Made by a program: the position numbers and the translations under genes. The notes under the pieces were generated by a model. The model searched no databases and was not told the DNA's origin. It saw only the letters and a program-made list of their open reading frames with translations. Positions 1 to 5,280 of a stretch of DNA of 5,280 nt are shown here, in pieces; the first letter of the stretch is position 1, and each line of letters begins with the position of its first letter. The DNA is from Kiritimatiellales bacterium (lineage in GTDB: Bacteria; Verrucomicrobiota; Kiritimatiellia; Kiritimatiellales; Pontiellaceae): assembly GCA_015486775.1 (NCBI GenBank), contig WFRA01000132.1, positions 1 to 5,280 on the forward strand, in the 5' to 3' direction.

Positions 1-2
1 CT

Positions 3-122
3 GAGTTTTCCGTTCAAAAAGGAGTTGTAATGCTTGCGGAGGTTGAATCCGCGAAATTCCTAAGCATTGAGTACGAAATACTCGCGCAGAAGTACGGCCA
101 AAAGGAGCAGAAAAATGCTTAA
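3..122 (+). CDS. 3' end of an unidentified gene, or a 30-codon small ORF
   Basis: The frame is open from the left edge (first full codon at 3) to a TAA at 120-122 and gives 39 residues ending in ...ILAQKYGQKEQKNA. I do not recognise it. The tail is charged and looks like an amphipathic helix. It can be read in two ways. It may be the C-terminus of a protein that starts outside the window. It may instead be a separate 30-residue protein starting at the ATG at 30, because AAAGGAG at 18-24 sits 5 nt before that ATG and would be an excellent ribosome binding site. Only 9 codons lie upstream of the ATG, so their openness proves little. The stop codon lies inside the inverted repeat at 118-151. GC is about 44%, lower than in the genes to the right. 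Confidence 0.4.
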   Translation, partial: EFSVQKGVVMLAEVESAKFLSIEYEILAQKYGQKEQKNA

Positions 123-151
123 CCTCCCATCTATTAGGGCGGGGGGTTAAG
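111..151 (-). terminator. Inverted repeat over the stop codon, possible minus-strand terminator
   Basis: CTTAACCTCCC (118-128) pairs with GGGGGGTTAAG (141-151), giving an 11-bp stem with one non-Watson-Crick position and a 12-nt loop. Read on the plus strand, no T-run follows (TCGTGC), so it is not a classical plus-strand rho-independent terminator. Read on the minus strand, the stem is followed by CA and then TTTTT (complement of 111-115), which fits an intrinsic terminator facing left. It could still stop or stabilise the 3' end of the plus-strand gene whose TAA it contains. Confidence 0.35.
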
Positions 152-175
152 TCGTGCAGCCATGGGTTTCTTGCT

Positions 176-193
176 CAAGATAGATGTATCTTG
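176..193. repeat. Perfect 7-bp hairpin CAAGATA-GATG-TATCTTG
   Basis: CAAGATA at 176-182 is the exact reverse complement of TATCTTG at 187-193, with a 4-nt loop. There is no adjacent T-run on either strand, so it is not an obvious terminator. It may be an RNA hairpin or a protein-binding dyad. Its function is unknown. Confidence 0.5.
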
Positions 194-195
194 GT

Positions 196-269
196 ATGTT
201 CTGCCCAATATATCAACTATATTTTAAACAAAAATGAGGTCTGGATATAGATCTATAAAAACAGAACAT
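196..269. repeat. Nested inverted repeats ATGTTCTG...CAGAACAT
   Basis: ATGTTCTG at 196-203 and CAGAACAT at 262-269 are exact reverse complements 58 nt apart. Inside them CTATAT (217-222) and ATATAG (245-250) are also complementary and collinear, so a transcript of either strand could fold into a long interrupted hairpin. The inner pair is very AT-rich and may be chance. Confidence 0.35.
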
Positions 270-294
270 CTGGCAATCAACAAAATCACCTTGT

Positions 295-320
295 AAAAAA
301 GCCCCGCAAAAGCAGGGCTT
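295..320 (-). terminator. Rho-independent terminator of the tRNA-Thr gene
   Basis: Read on the minus strand, AAGCCCTGC and GCGGGGCTT (299-320) form a 9-bp stem with one U-G wobble and a TTTT loop. The stem runs straight into a run of six T's (complement of 295-300). It begins 6 nt past the encoded CCA end of the tRNA, so it almost certainly ends the tRNA transcript. Confidence 0.88.
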
Positions 321-326
321 AAAAAA

Positions 327-401
327 TGGAGCCAGCGGTCAGAGTCGAACTGACGACCAACGGATTACAAATCCGTTGCTCTGCCACTGAGCTACGCTGG
401 C
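327..401 (-). tRNA. tRNA-Thr (anticodon UGU)
   Basis: The minus strand folds into a full 75-nt cloverleaf. It has acceptor GCCAGCG/CGCTGGC, U8, D stem GCTC/GAGC with GG in the loop, anticodon stem ACGGA/TCCGT around the loop TTTGTAA, variable loop TGGTC, T stem GTCAG/CTGAC with loop TTCGACT, discriminator U, and an encoded CCA at 327-329. The anticodon TGT reads ACA and, by wobble, other ACN threonine codons. The G1-C72 and C2-G71 pairs match known threonine identity elements of E. coli; its discriminator there is A, whereas U is present here. A promoter (419-446) and a terminator (295-320) frame the gene, so it appears to be a single-gene unit, transcribed divergently from maf. Confidence 0.96.
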
Positions 402-418
402 TCGAAAAGGAAGGGCGG

Positions 419-446
419 ATTATGCGAATATCGCGCGTGAAGTCAA
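419..446 (-). promoter_or_regulatory. Sigma-70-type promoter of tRNA-Thr
   Basis: On the minus strand, TTGACT (complement of 441-446) is followed after 16 nt by CATAAT (complement of 419-424). Each matches the consensus at five of six positions. Transcription would start near 412, about 11 nt before the mature tRNA 5' end. The bases after the -10 box (CCGCCC) form a GC-rich discriminator, which in stable-RNA promoters is linked to stringent control by ppGpp; that regulation is inferred. Confidence 0.7.
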
Positions 447-465
447 TACGCCGAATCCGGAATTA

Positions 466-482
466 TTTCCAATTGCTGGAAA
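466..482. repeat. Perfect inverted repeat TTTCCA-ATTGC-TGGAAA
   Basis: Two exact 6-bp arms separated by 5 nt lie between the divergent tRNA promoter and the maf start. They could be an operator or part of an AT-rich upstream element for the tRNA promoter (the arms lie 20-36 bp beyond its -35 box). TTTCCA (466-471) and TCCAAT (489-494) with a 17-nt spacer could serve as a poor plus-strand promoter for maf. None of these roles is proven. Confidence 0.3.
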
Positions 483-523
483 CAGGCTTCCAATGCCCGG
501 GCGGATTTGGCTAGCATGGCCGC

Positions 524-1093
524 ATGAATCGCTATCCAAACCTTGGAAGGGTTGTGCTGGCGAGCGCGTCTCCGCGCCGCCGCGAGCTGTTGTCGGCGCT
601 GGGCCTGATATTTGAGGTGGAGGCACCGCAGATCGACGAGGCATTGCTTCCGGGCGAGGCCGCTCGCCCTTTCGTTGAACGGATGGCCAAGGAAAAGGCC
701 GATGCCGCCGCCACCGATCCGGAAACGGTCGTGATTGCCGCCGACACCATCGTTGTCCTAAACGACAGAATTCTGGGGAAGCCCGCCAACGAGGAAAATG
801 CCTTCGAAATGCTGGTGGGGCTTTCGGGAAGGAGCCACGAGGTCATCACCGGAGTCTGCGTACGGAGGGGTGCGCAATACCGGGTCTTTTCGGTGGCGAC
901 CAAGGTGGTTTTCCGAACCTTGGAAGCGGAGGAGATCCGCGCATACATTGCTTCGGGCTGCCCGATGGACAAGGCGGGGGGCTACGCCATCCAAGGCGGC
1001 GCGGCGCACATGGTTCGGGTCATCGAGGGTTCCTACACCAATGTGGTTGGCTTGCCGCTGTGCGAGCTGCACGAAGCCTTGATTTCCTTTTGA
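524..1093 (+). CDS. maf: Maf-family nucleoside triphosphate pyrophosphatase (YhdE type)
   Basis: This is a complete 189-residue protein, the usual length for Maf. The family hydrolyses non-canonical and some canonical nucleoside triphosphates to monophosphate and pyrophosphate in the cytoplasm; the YhdE branch prefers dTTP/UTP and is linked to arrest of cell division. Visible signatures are SASPRR at 14-19 (nucleotide-binding loop near the N-terminus), KEKA at 56-59, AADTIV at 72-77 with the likely catalytic base Asp74, GKP at 85-87, DKAGGYAIQG at 149-158 and GSYTNVVGLPL at 169-179. The AGGYAIQG form fits YhdE rather than the YceF branch. The ATG at 524 is the first start after an in-frame TAG at 512 and places SASPRR at the normal position. 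No clear Shine-Dalgarno site precedes it. No terminator is visible between this gene and the next, so the two may share a transcript. Confidence 0.95.
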   Translation: MNRYPNLGRVVLASASPRRRELLSALGLIFEVEAPQIDEALLPGEAARPFVERMAKEKADAAATDPETVVIAADTIVVLNDRILGKPANEENAFEMLVGLSGRSHEVITGVCVRRGAQYRVFSVATKVVFRTLEAEEIRAYIASGCPMDKAGGYAIQGGAAHMVRVIEGSYTNVVGLPLCELHEALISF

Positions 1094-1145
1094 TTCCTCT
1101 GGGGGCATCCGCTACATTGCTTGGGTGTATCGATCGAGAACCCAT

Positions 1146-2672
1146 ATGCCAAGACGACCCCGCCGAGACCGCCACCTTTTGTGGATGCCCCTTGCCTTGG
1201 GCATGGCCATGCCCGGCGCGGTGCTTGCCCGCGAAGGTTCCAACGGCTATCTTGAGGATCTGGGAAGCATGCCGGCCATCATCGTCCTGCTTGCTTCCGT
1301 CCTAGTTCTGCTGGTCGGCATCCTTCTGCGGCTGCAGCAGATGCGCAGTAGCCTCGCCAAAAAAACGGAGGCGCTGGAGAGGAGCGAGCGGCGCCTGCGC
1401 CTGATGGGCGACAATCTGCCCAACGCCACCCTCTTTCAGCTGGCGCACCCCCCCGGCGGAGGTTTTTCCTTCCGCTACCTGAGCAAGGGCCACGAAGAGT
1501 CGCTGGGCATTGAGCACCACCGGGTGATGGAAGATGCCAAGCTGGTGTTCGAGCACCTCTACGAGGAGGATCTCCCCGCCCTGAAGGAGGCCTTCCGCAG
1601 AGGCAAGGAGGAGCTTGCCCCGACGAATCTGGACATCCGAATGCTGGATGTTTCCGGAAACCTCAGGTGGCTGCGCATCGGCACCGTACCTCACCGGGAT
1701 GGAGAAACTCTGGTCTGGGACGGCCTTGTCCAGGACATCACCGACAATAGGAAGATCGAAGCCACCTTGGTCGAAGAAACCCGCAACTTCCGGAACCTCT
1801 TTGAAACCATCGACGATCTGTTGGTGGTCTGCGATACGAACGGAAACCTGCTGCACACCAACCGAGCCATTGAAAAGCGGCTGGGCTATTCTCACGACGA
1901 GCTGGCCGGCATGAACCTGTTCGACCTCTACCCCGAAGCAGTCCGCGCCGAGGCCTGCCAGGTGGTGGCGCTCATGCAGATGGAGCAAACGAGCACCTGC
2001 AGCCTGCCCCTCCAACTGAAAAGCGGGGAAACCATTCCGGCAGAAATGCGCATTTTCCAAGGGTTGTGGAAAAACAAAAGCGCCATTTTCGGGGTCGTGC
2101 GCGACATTGCCAAAAAGCGGCAGACCGAACTTGCGCTACACGAGTCGCAGCGCATGCTGCAGCTGATCATGGATACCATTCCCCTGTCCGTGTTCTGGAA
2201 AGATCAGGATTCCATCTATCTTGGCTGCAACAAGGCCTTTGCCCGTGAATGCGGCCTCTCTTCCGCCGAAGAGGTGATCGGGAAAACCCCGTTCGACCTG
2301 TTTGATTCCGAGGCTGCGGAGGCCATGGCTGGCCATGACCGGCAGATGATCGCGGCCAACCGGCCGCTGCTCAATGTGTTGCAATCCCACTCGCTACCGA
2401 ACGGCCGCACGGGCTGGCGGGAAACCAGCAAGATCCCCCTCAAGAACGAAGAGGGGGATGCCGTGGGCATCCTGGGGGTCTGGCGAGATGTCACCCAACA
2501 GAAGAACGCCGAAGAACGGCTCAAGGGCACCCTGGAGGACATGGATCGCTTCAACCAGCTCATGCGCGGGCGCGAGCGCCGAACCCTAGAGCTCAAAAGC
2601 GAGGTCAACGAGCTCCTCAGGAAACTGAACCTGCCCGAAAAATACCGTACCACCATGGACTCCCAGCGATGA
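1146..2672 (+). CDS. Membrane-anchored protein with three PAS domains and no kinase domain
   Basis: Counted from a possible GTG at 1125 the protein has 515 residues. I prefer the ATG at 1146 (residue 8): the product then starts with an arginine-rich segment, a hydrophobic stretch to about 35 ending in VLA (signal peptide or first membrane helix), and weak GAGA spacing upstream. A second membrane helix follows at about 50-68. In 515-residue numbering, PAS 1 is about 91-207 (PAS_3-like, ending WDGLVQDITD), PAS 2 about 217-330 (ending VVRDIAKKRQ) and PAS 3 about 341-457 (PAS_4-like, with VFWKDQD, YLGCNKAFA and GVWRDVTQQK). A coiled-coil tail at 462-507 carries RFN, GRE, ELK and a final KY. There is no histidine kinase, GGDEF or other output domain and no sign of truncation, so it probably senses cytoplasmic or redox-type signals and passes them to a partner. 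Its stop overlaps the next start by 4 nt. The PAS ligands cannot be read from the sequence. Confidence 0.85.
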   Translation: MPRRPRRDRHLLWMPLALGMAMPGAVLAREGSNGYLEDLGSMPAIIVLLASVLVLLVGILLRLQQMRSSLAKKTEALERSERRLRLMGDNLPNATLFQLAHPPGGGFSFRYLSKGHEESLGIEHHRVMEDAKLVFEHLYEEDLPALKEAFRRGKEELAPTNLDIRMLDVSGNLRWLRIGTVPHRDGETLVWDGLVQDITDNRKIEATLVEETRNFRNLFETIDDLLVVCDTNGNLLHTNRAIEKRLGYSHDELAGMNLFDLYPEAVRAEACQVVALMQMEQTSTCSLPLQLKSGETIPAEMRIFQGLWKNKSAIFGVVRDIAKKRQTELALHESQRMLQLIMDTIPLSVFWKDQDSIYLGCNKAFARECGLSSAEEVIGKTPFDLFDSEAAEAMAGHDRQMIAANRPLLNVLQSHSLPNGRTGWRETSKIPLKNEEGDAVGILGVWRDVTQQKNAEERLKGTLEDMDRFNQLMRGRERRTLELKSEVNELLRKLNLPEKYRTTMDSQR

Positions 2673-3607
2673 ACCCAAAGCATGGAAACAACAGGAACCC
2701 GGGAAACTACGGCCTCTTTGCCCTAGCCGTGGCTCTCTACATATCGGGCGTGGTGGCCTTTTCCGCCTGGTCCTACAACCAGCACCGCCGCCTCCTGCTC
2801 AACCATGTCGATCAGGCGCTGGTCAACGCCACCCAAGCCACCGAGCAGATTCTCGGAAGCCTGTCGATCGAGTGCGCGATCAAGACCGGAAGCATCCAGG
2901 GCATGGGCTATGCCGAGGATCGAAAAAAACTCGAGCACTTTGCGGATGCCTGTGGATTCGACGCCACGGGGGTGCTTGTCCGCGAAGGCAGCAACATCTG
3001 GATTCTCGTTGCGGGAACCCGGCACCGCGGAAGCGTTCCAGAAGGTGACATCCACTTCAGGGATCGCCCGGCACCGCAGGTGGCCGCCGCCATCGCGAAG
3101 CTGGTTAAATCGGAGGACTCCGACACCCGCGTCCAAAACATCCTGCACGAGAAATACGGCCCGCTGCGCCTGGCCGTTCGCTACCATTCCCTTTCCCCGG
3201 ATACCGGCTATGTCCTGGCGGTGAGCCAAGACATCGGGCCGTTCAACGCCCGCATACGGAATCTGGCGATCCACACCGGGATCACCGGCCTTTTCCTCGT
3301 TGCGATGGCCTTCCCGCTGATTTTCCTCTACAACCGCGCCCTGTCGAAAACCACCCGCCAGCTGGCCGAGCTCAACACCCGGCTCCAGCAGGACGTCAGC
3401 AAGCAGAAAAAACGCGAAGCCGAGCTCAAGGATGCCATCCGCGACCTCGAACGCTTCAATGCCGTCACCCTTGGGCGGGAAAACCGCATTATCGAGCTCA
3501 AGGCCGAAATCAACACCCTGCTTGAACAGATGAAGCGGAAAAAACGCTACAACGTCAACCCCGAGAAACAACCCCTTCCAGATACCCAAGATGGCTCGTC
3601 GACTTAA
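2669..3607 (+). CDS. Membrane sensor subunit: periplasmic Cache-like domain plus coiled-coil tail
   Basis: This is a complete 312-residue protein starting at an ATG that overlaps the preceding TGA (ATGA at 2669-2672), so translation is likely coupled; no strong ribosome binding site precedes it. A membrane helix at about 14-34, an extracytoplasmic part at about 35-197 and a second helix at about 202-221 give the topology of a classical transmembrane receptor. The segment at 95-190 ([36 protein letters not shown]) resembles a PDC/Cache ligand-binding fold; this is inference from pattern and topology, without a match to a named family. No HAMP, kinase or methyl-accepting domain follows. The cytoplasmic part is a charged coiled coil (about 225-294) with RFN 262-264, GRE 269-271, ELK 276-278, N282, LL 284-285 and Y294, followed by a short polar tail. 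It probably feeds an external signal to the kinase encoded next, whose start lies inside this gene. Confidence 0.8.
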   Translation: MNPKHGNNRNPGNYGLFALAVALYISGVVAFSAWSYNQHRRLLLNHVDQALVNATQATEQILGSLSIECAIKTGSIQGMGYAEDRKKLEHFADACGFDATGVLVREGSNIWILVAGTRHRGSVPEGDIHFRDRPAPQVAAAIAKLVKSEDSDTRVQNILHEKYGPLRLAVRYHSLSPDTGYVLAVSQDIGPFNARIRNLAIHTGITGLFLVAMAFPLIFLYNRALSKTTRQLAELNTRLQQDVSKQKKREAELKDAIRDLERFNAVTLGRENRIIELKAEINTLLEQMKRKKRYNVNPEKQPLPDTQDGSST

Positions 3608-5280
3608 ACTCAATACTCGGATCGGGATCGGCTTCGCGATCGTCTCGGCCATCAACATACTGGTGCTCGCCGCAGCCTTCCACAGCCTGTCGTCGACCAC
3701 CGACCCCTTCTTTTTCTATTTCGCCGGCTTGTTCCTGTTGCTCTCCAGCTGCACCGGCTACCTGGCCGGGAGCGCCGTGGCTCACCACCTCGAATCCGGA
3801 GGCTCCGAATCCGACCTCGAAATACGTGCGCAGCTCAAGACGGTCAAGGAACTCATGAAGGCCAACGAATACCTTGAGACCGAGACCCTCGACCTCAAGA
3901 ACCACCGCAAGGCCCTGCTCAGCATCATGGAGGATGCCGAACGCTTCAACGCCGAACTCAAGCACGAAATCGCCGAACGCAAGCAGGCCCAGGCCGAGGC
4001 CGCCCGCGCCAAGGAAAACAAGGAACTGATCCTGCACGGCGGGGACCTTGGCGACTGGGAATGGGACATTCCCAACAAAAAAGTGGAATACAACACCCGC
4101 TTCACAGCCATTCTCGGCTATCTCCCAGAACAGGTGGCCCACGGCGAAAAATGGCGCGAGGAGTGCGTCCACCCCGACGATCTCGAGCGAGTCTCCCGAA
4201 CCTTGGCCGACCACTTCAACGATCGAACCGAACTCTACACCTGCGAATACCGCGTTCGCCGGGGCGACGACTGGATCTGGGTCCTTGACCGGGGGAAAAT
4301 CATCGAATGGAGCCCGGATCGGACTCCCCTTCGGATGTACGGCACCCTGCTCGACATCACCGAACGCAAGGAATACGAGCTGGAGATGCGCGAGGCCAAC
4401 CGGAAACTCGACAAGCACAGCCGCGAACTCGAAGAAAACCAGCGCATCATGATGGGCATGATGGACGATGCCAACGATGCCCGCGACAGCCTGGAAAAAG
4501 CCAACCGGCAACTGCAGCTGGCCAACGAGCGCTCCAAGCAGGCCAACCAGGCCAAATCCGACTTCCTGGCCAGCATGAGCCACGAGATCCGCACCCCCAT
4601 GAACGGGATCATCGGCACGGCTAGCCTGCTCGGCGACACCTCGCTCGACCCGGAGCAAAAGGAATACCTACGCATCATCCAGACCTCCGGCGATGCCCTG
4701 CTCACCCTGCTCAACGACATTCTGGACTTCTCCAAGATCGAGGCCGGCAAGCTAGATCTCGAACTCCGAGCCTTCGACCTGCGCGAAACCTGCGAGCACA
4801 TCACCGAGCTGCTCACCCCGACGGCGCTCGAAAAGGGGATCGACCTCATCCTGCGCTACTCCCCCGCCACGCCGGCCTGGGTGGTCGGGGATGCCGGGCG
4901 CATCCGCCAGGTGCTGATGAACCTTGTGGGGAACGCGCTAAAGTTCACCCGCGAAGGCCATGTCTACATCAACATCGATGCCGTGGCCGGCACCGAAGCG
5001 GAGACCACCATCCTCTTCAATGTCGAGGACACCGGCATCGGCATAGACCAAGGGGACCAGGCGCAGCTCTTCCGCAAGTTCTCGCAAGGCGACTCCTCCA
5101 CCACCCGCGAGCACGGCGGTACCGGCCTCGGGCTCGCCATCTGCAAGCAGCTCGTCTCCCTGATGGACGGGAAGATCGGGATGGAAAGCGAACTTGGGAA
5201 AGGTTCCACCTTCTGGTTCCGGCTCCACCTGCCCGTTGCCGAGCGGCCGGTGCCCGCCGCGATCGACCAGACCCTGTTCC
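3591..5280 (+). CDS. PAS-domain sensor histidine kinase, 3' end beyond the window (probably hybrid)
   Basis: The frame is open from the ATG at 3591 to the right edge, 563 residues so far with no stop. The start lies 17 nt inside the preceding gene and no other in-frame start lies close upstream. Two membrane helices (about 11-31 and 40-62) enclose a loop of only about 8 residues, so the protein lacks a real periplasmic sensor. A coiled coil follows (78-147, with [12 protein letters not shown] at 113-124), then a PAS_3-type domain (about 150-260: [24 protein letters not shown]), a second helix (262-322), and HisKA with [16 protein letters not shown], phospho-accepting His331. The ATPase part is intact: N box [10 protein letters not shown] (444-453), G1 DTGIGI (480-485), F box LFRKFSQGD (493-501), G2 [10 protein letters not shown] (508-517). 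This is the HPK1/BarA-like class that autophosphorylates on histidine. The Pro/Ala-rich sequence after 548 looks like a linker, and proteins of this class often continue into receiver domains; that part cannot be seen. Confidence 0.92.
   Translation, partial: MARRLKLNTRIGIGFAIVSAINILVLAAAFHSLSSTTDPFFFYFAGLFLLLSSCTGYLAGSAVAHHLESGGSESDLEIRAQLKTVKELMKANEYLETETLDLKNHRKALLSIMEDAERFNAELKHEIAERKQAQAEAARAKENKELILHGGDLGDWEWDIPNKKVEYNTRFTAILGYLPEQVAHGEKWREECVHPDDLERVSRTLADHFNDRTELYTCEYRVRRGDDWIWVLDRGKIIEWSPDRTPLRMYGTLLDITERKEYELEMREANRKLDKHSRELEENQRIMMGMMDDANDARDSLEKANRQLQLANERSKQANQAKSDFLASMSHEIRTPMNGIIGTASLLGDTSLDPEQKEYLRIIQTSGDALLTLLNDILDFSKIEAGKLDLELRAFDLRETCEHITELLTPTALEKGIDLILRYSPATPAWVVGDAGRIRQVLMNLVGNALKFTREGHVYINIDAVAGTEAETTILFNVEDTGIGIDQGDQAQLFRKFSQGDSSTTREHGGTGLGLAICKQLVSLMDGKIGMESELGKGSTFWFRLHLPVAERPVPAAIDQTLF

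Larger units (their letters stand above)
152..294. other. AT-rich noncoding stretch
   Basis: No convincing gene is visible here. GC falls to about 29% across 181-300, in sharp contrast with the genes from 524 onward. The stretch holds perfect short inverted repeats: 176-193, the pair 196-203/262-269, a nested pair 217-222/245-250, and the 12-bp palindrome TATAGATCTATA at 246-257. A minus-strand promoter-like pair is also present: TTGATT (complement of 275-280), a 17-nt spacer, and TATAGA (complement of 252-257), each matching the consensus at four of six positions. In DNA this AT-rich such matches arise easily by chance. Confidence 0.5.

Noticed and set aside
162..227. 21-residue plus-strand frame starting at ATG 162
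   Set aside because: It has no ribosome binding site, lies in AT-rich DNA and contains the hairpin at 176-193; no support for translation.
326..514. 62-codon plus-strand frame
   Set aside because: It lies antisense to the tRNA and its promoter and shows no recognisable protein features.
1146..1250. Twin-arginine (Tat) signal in the PAS protein N-terminus
   Set aside because: Several arginines precede the hydrophobic stretch, but the order does not fit the S/T-R-R-x-F-L-K consensus; an ordinary signal or membrane anchor is simpler.
1302..2060. 252-codon minus-strand open frame
   Set aside because: It lies opposite the first two PAS domains of the plus-strand gene and has no domain signature of its own.
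2216..2683. 155-codon minus-strand open frame
   Set aside because: It is a Ser/Arg-rich translation opposite the third PAS domain and the coiled-coil tail, typical of a shadow frame.
1146..3607. Upstream sensors as frameshifted pieces of one broken kinase
   Set aside because: Each protein has its own membrane segments and start, ends in the same intact tail motif, and is joined by neat overlaps; there is no kinase remnant at either junction.
2723..3700. 325-codon minus-strand open frame
   Set aside because: It is a shadow of the Cache-like sensor gene and the kinase start; it has no recognisable domain, and the plus strand explains the region.
3555..4658. 367-codon minus-strand open frame opposite the kinase gene
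   Set aside because: The plus strand encodes clear membrane, PAS and HisKA segments here. The minus frame is a low-complexity shadow rich in Val, Gly and Phe, as expected opposite GC-rich coding sequence.
1..5280. CRISPR array, insertion sequence or transposase
   Set aside because: No regularly spaced direct repeats, terminal inverted repeats with target duplications, or transposase-like protein were seen.

Overview
The window comes from a bacterium with GC-rich genes (by eye about 60% GC from the tRNA rightwards). It carries one bacterial tRNA gene with an encoded CCA end, one housekeeping gene, and the start of a multi-gene sensory operon. The sequence alone does not identify the lineage. 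PAS-rich membrane signalling with weak Shine-Dalgarno sites would suit a Planctomycetes/Verrucomicrobia/Kiritimatiellota-type or deltaproteobacterial genome, but that is a low-confidence guess.

Left part (1-326): a short reading frame, probably the 3' end of a gene entering from the left, stops at 120-122 inside a strong inverted repeat. An AT-rich noncoding stretch follows (about 29% GC over 181-300) with several perfect inverted repeats. It ends at a clear rho-independent terminator serving the minus-strand tRNA.

Middle (327-1093): tRNA-Thr(UGU) lies on the minus strand with a good sigma-70-type promoter whose discriminator is GC-rich. Diverging from it on the plus strand is a complete maf/yhdE-family nucleotide pyrophosphatase gene.

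Right part (about 1125-5280): three closely packed plus-strand genes. The first is a membrane-anchored protein with three PAS domains and no kinase domain. The second is a membrane protein with a probable periplasmic Cache-like sensor and a cytoplasmic coiled coil, also without a kinase domain. The third is a PAS histidine kinase with an intact catalytic core, cut by the right edge. The first two overlap by 4 nt (ATGA), the second and third by 17 nt, so translation is probably coupled.

The main observation is that the two kinase-less sensors end in the same coiled-coil tail (RFN / GRE / ELK / N..LL / Y, identical spacing over 37 ungapped residues). The kinase has a shortened version of it just after its membrane hairpin, and its own extracytoplasmic loop is too small to be a sensor. 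The simplest reading is a split sensor complex: one periplasmic input subunit, one cytoplasmic PAS input subunit, and one kinase, assembled through related helices. That is an inference; the shared motif and the gene order are visible directly.
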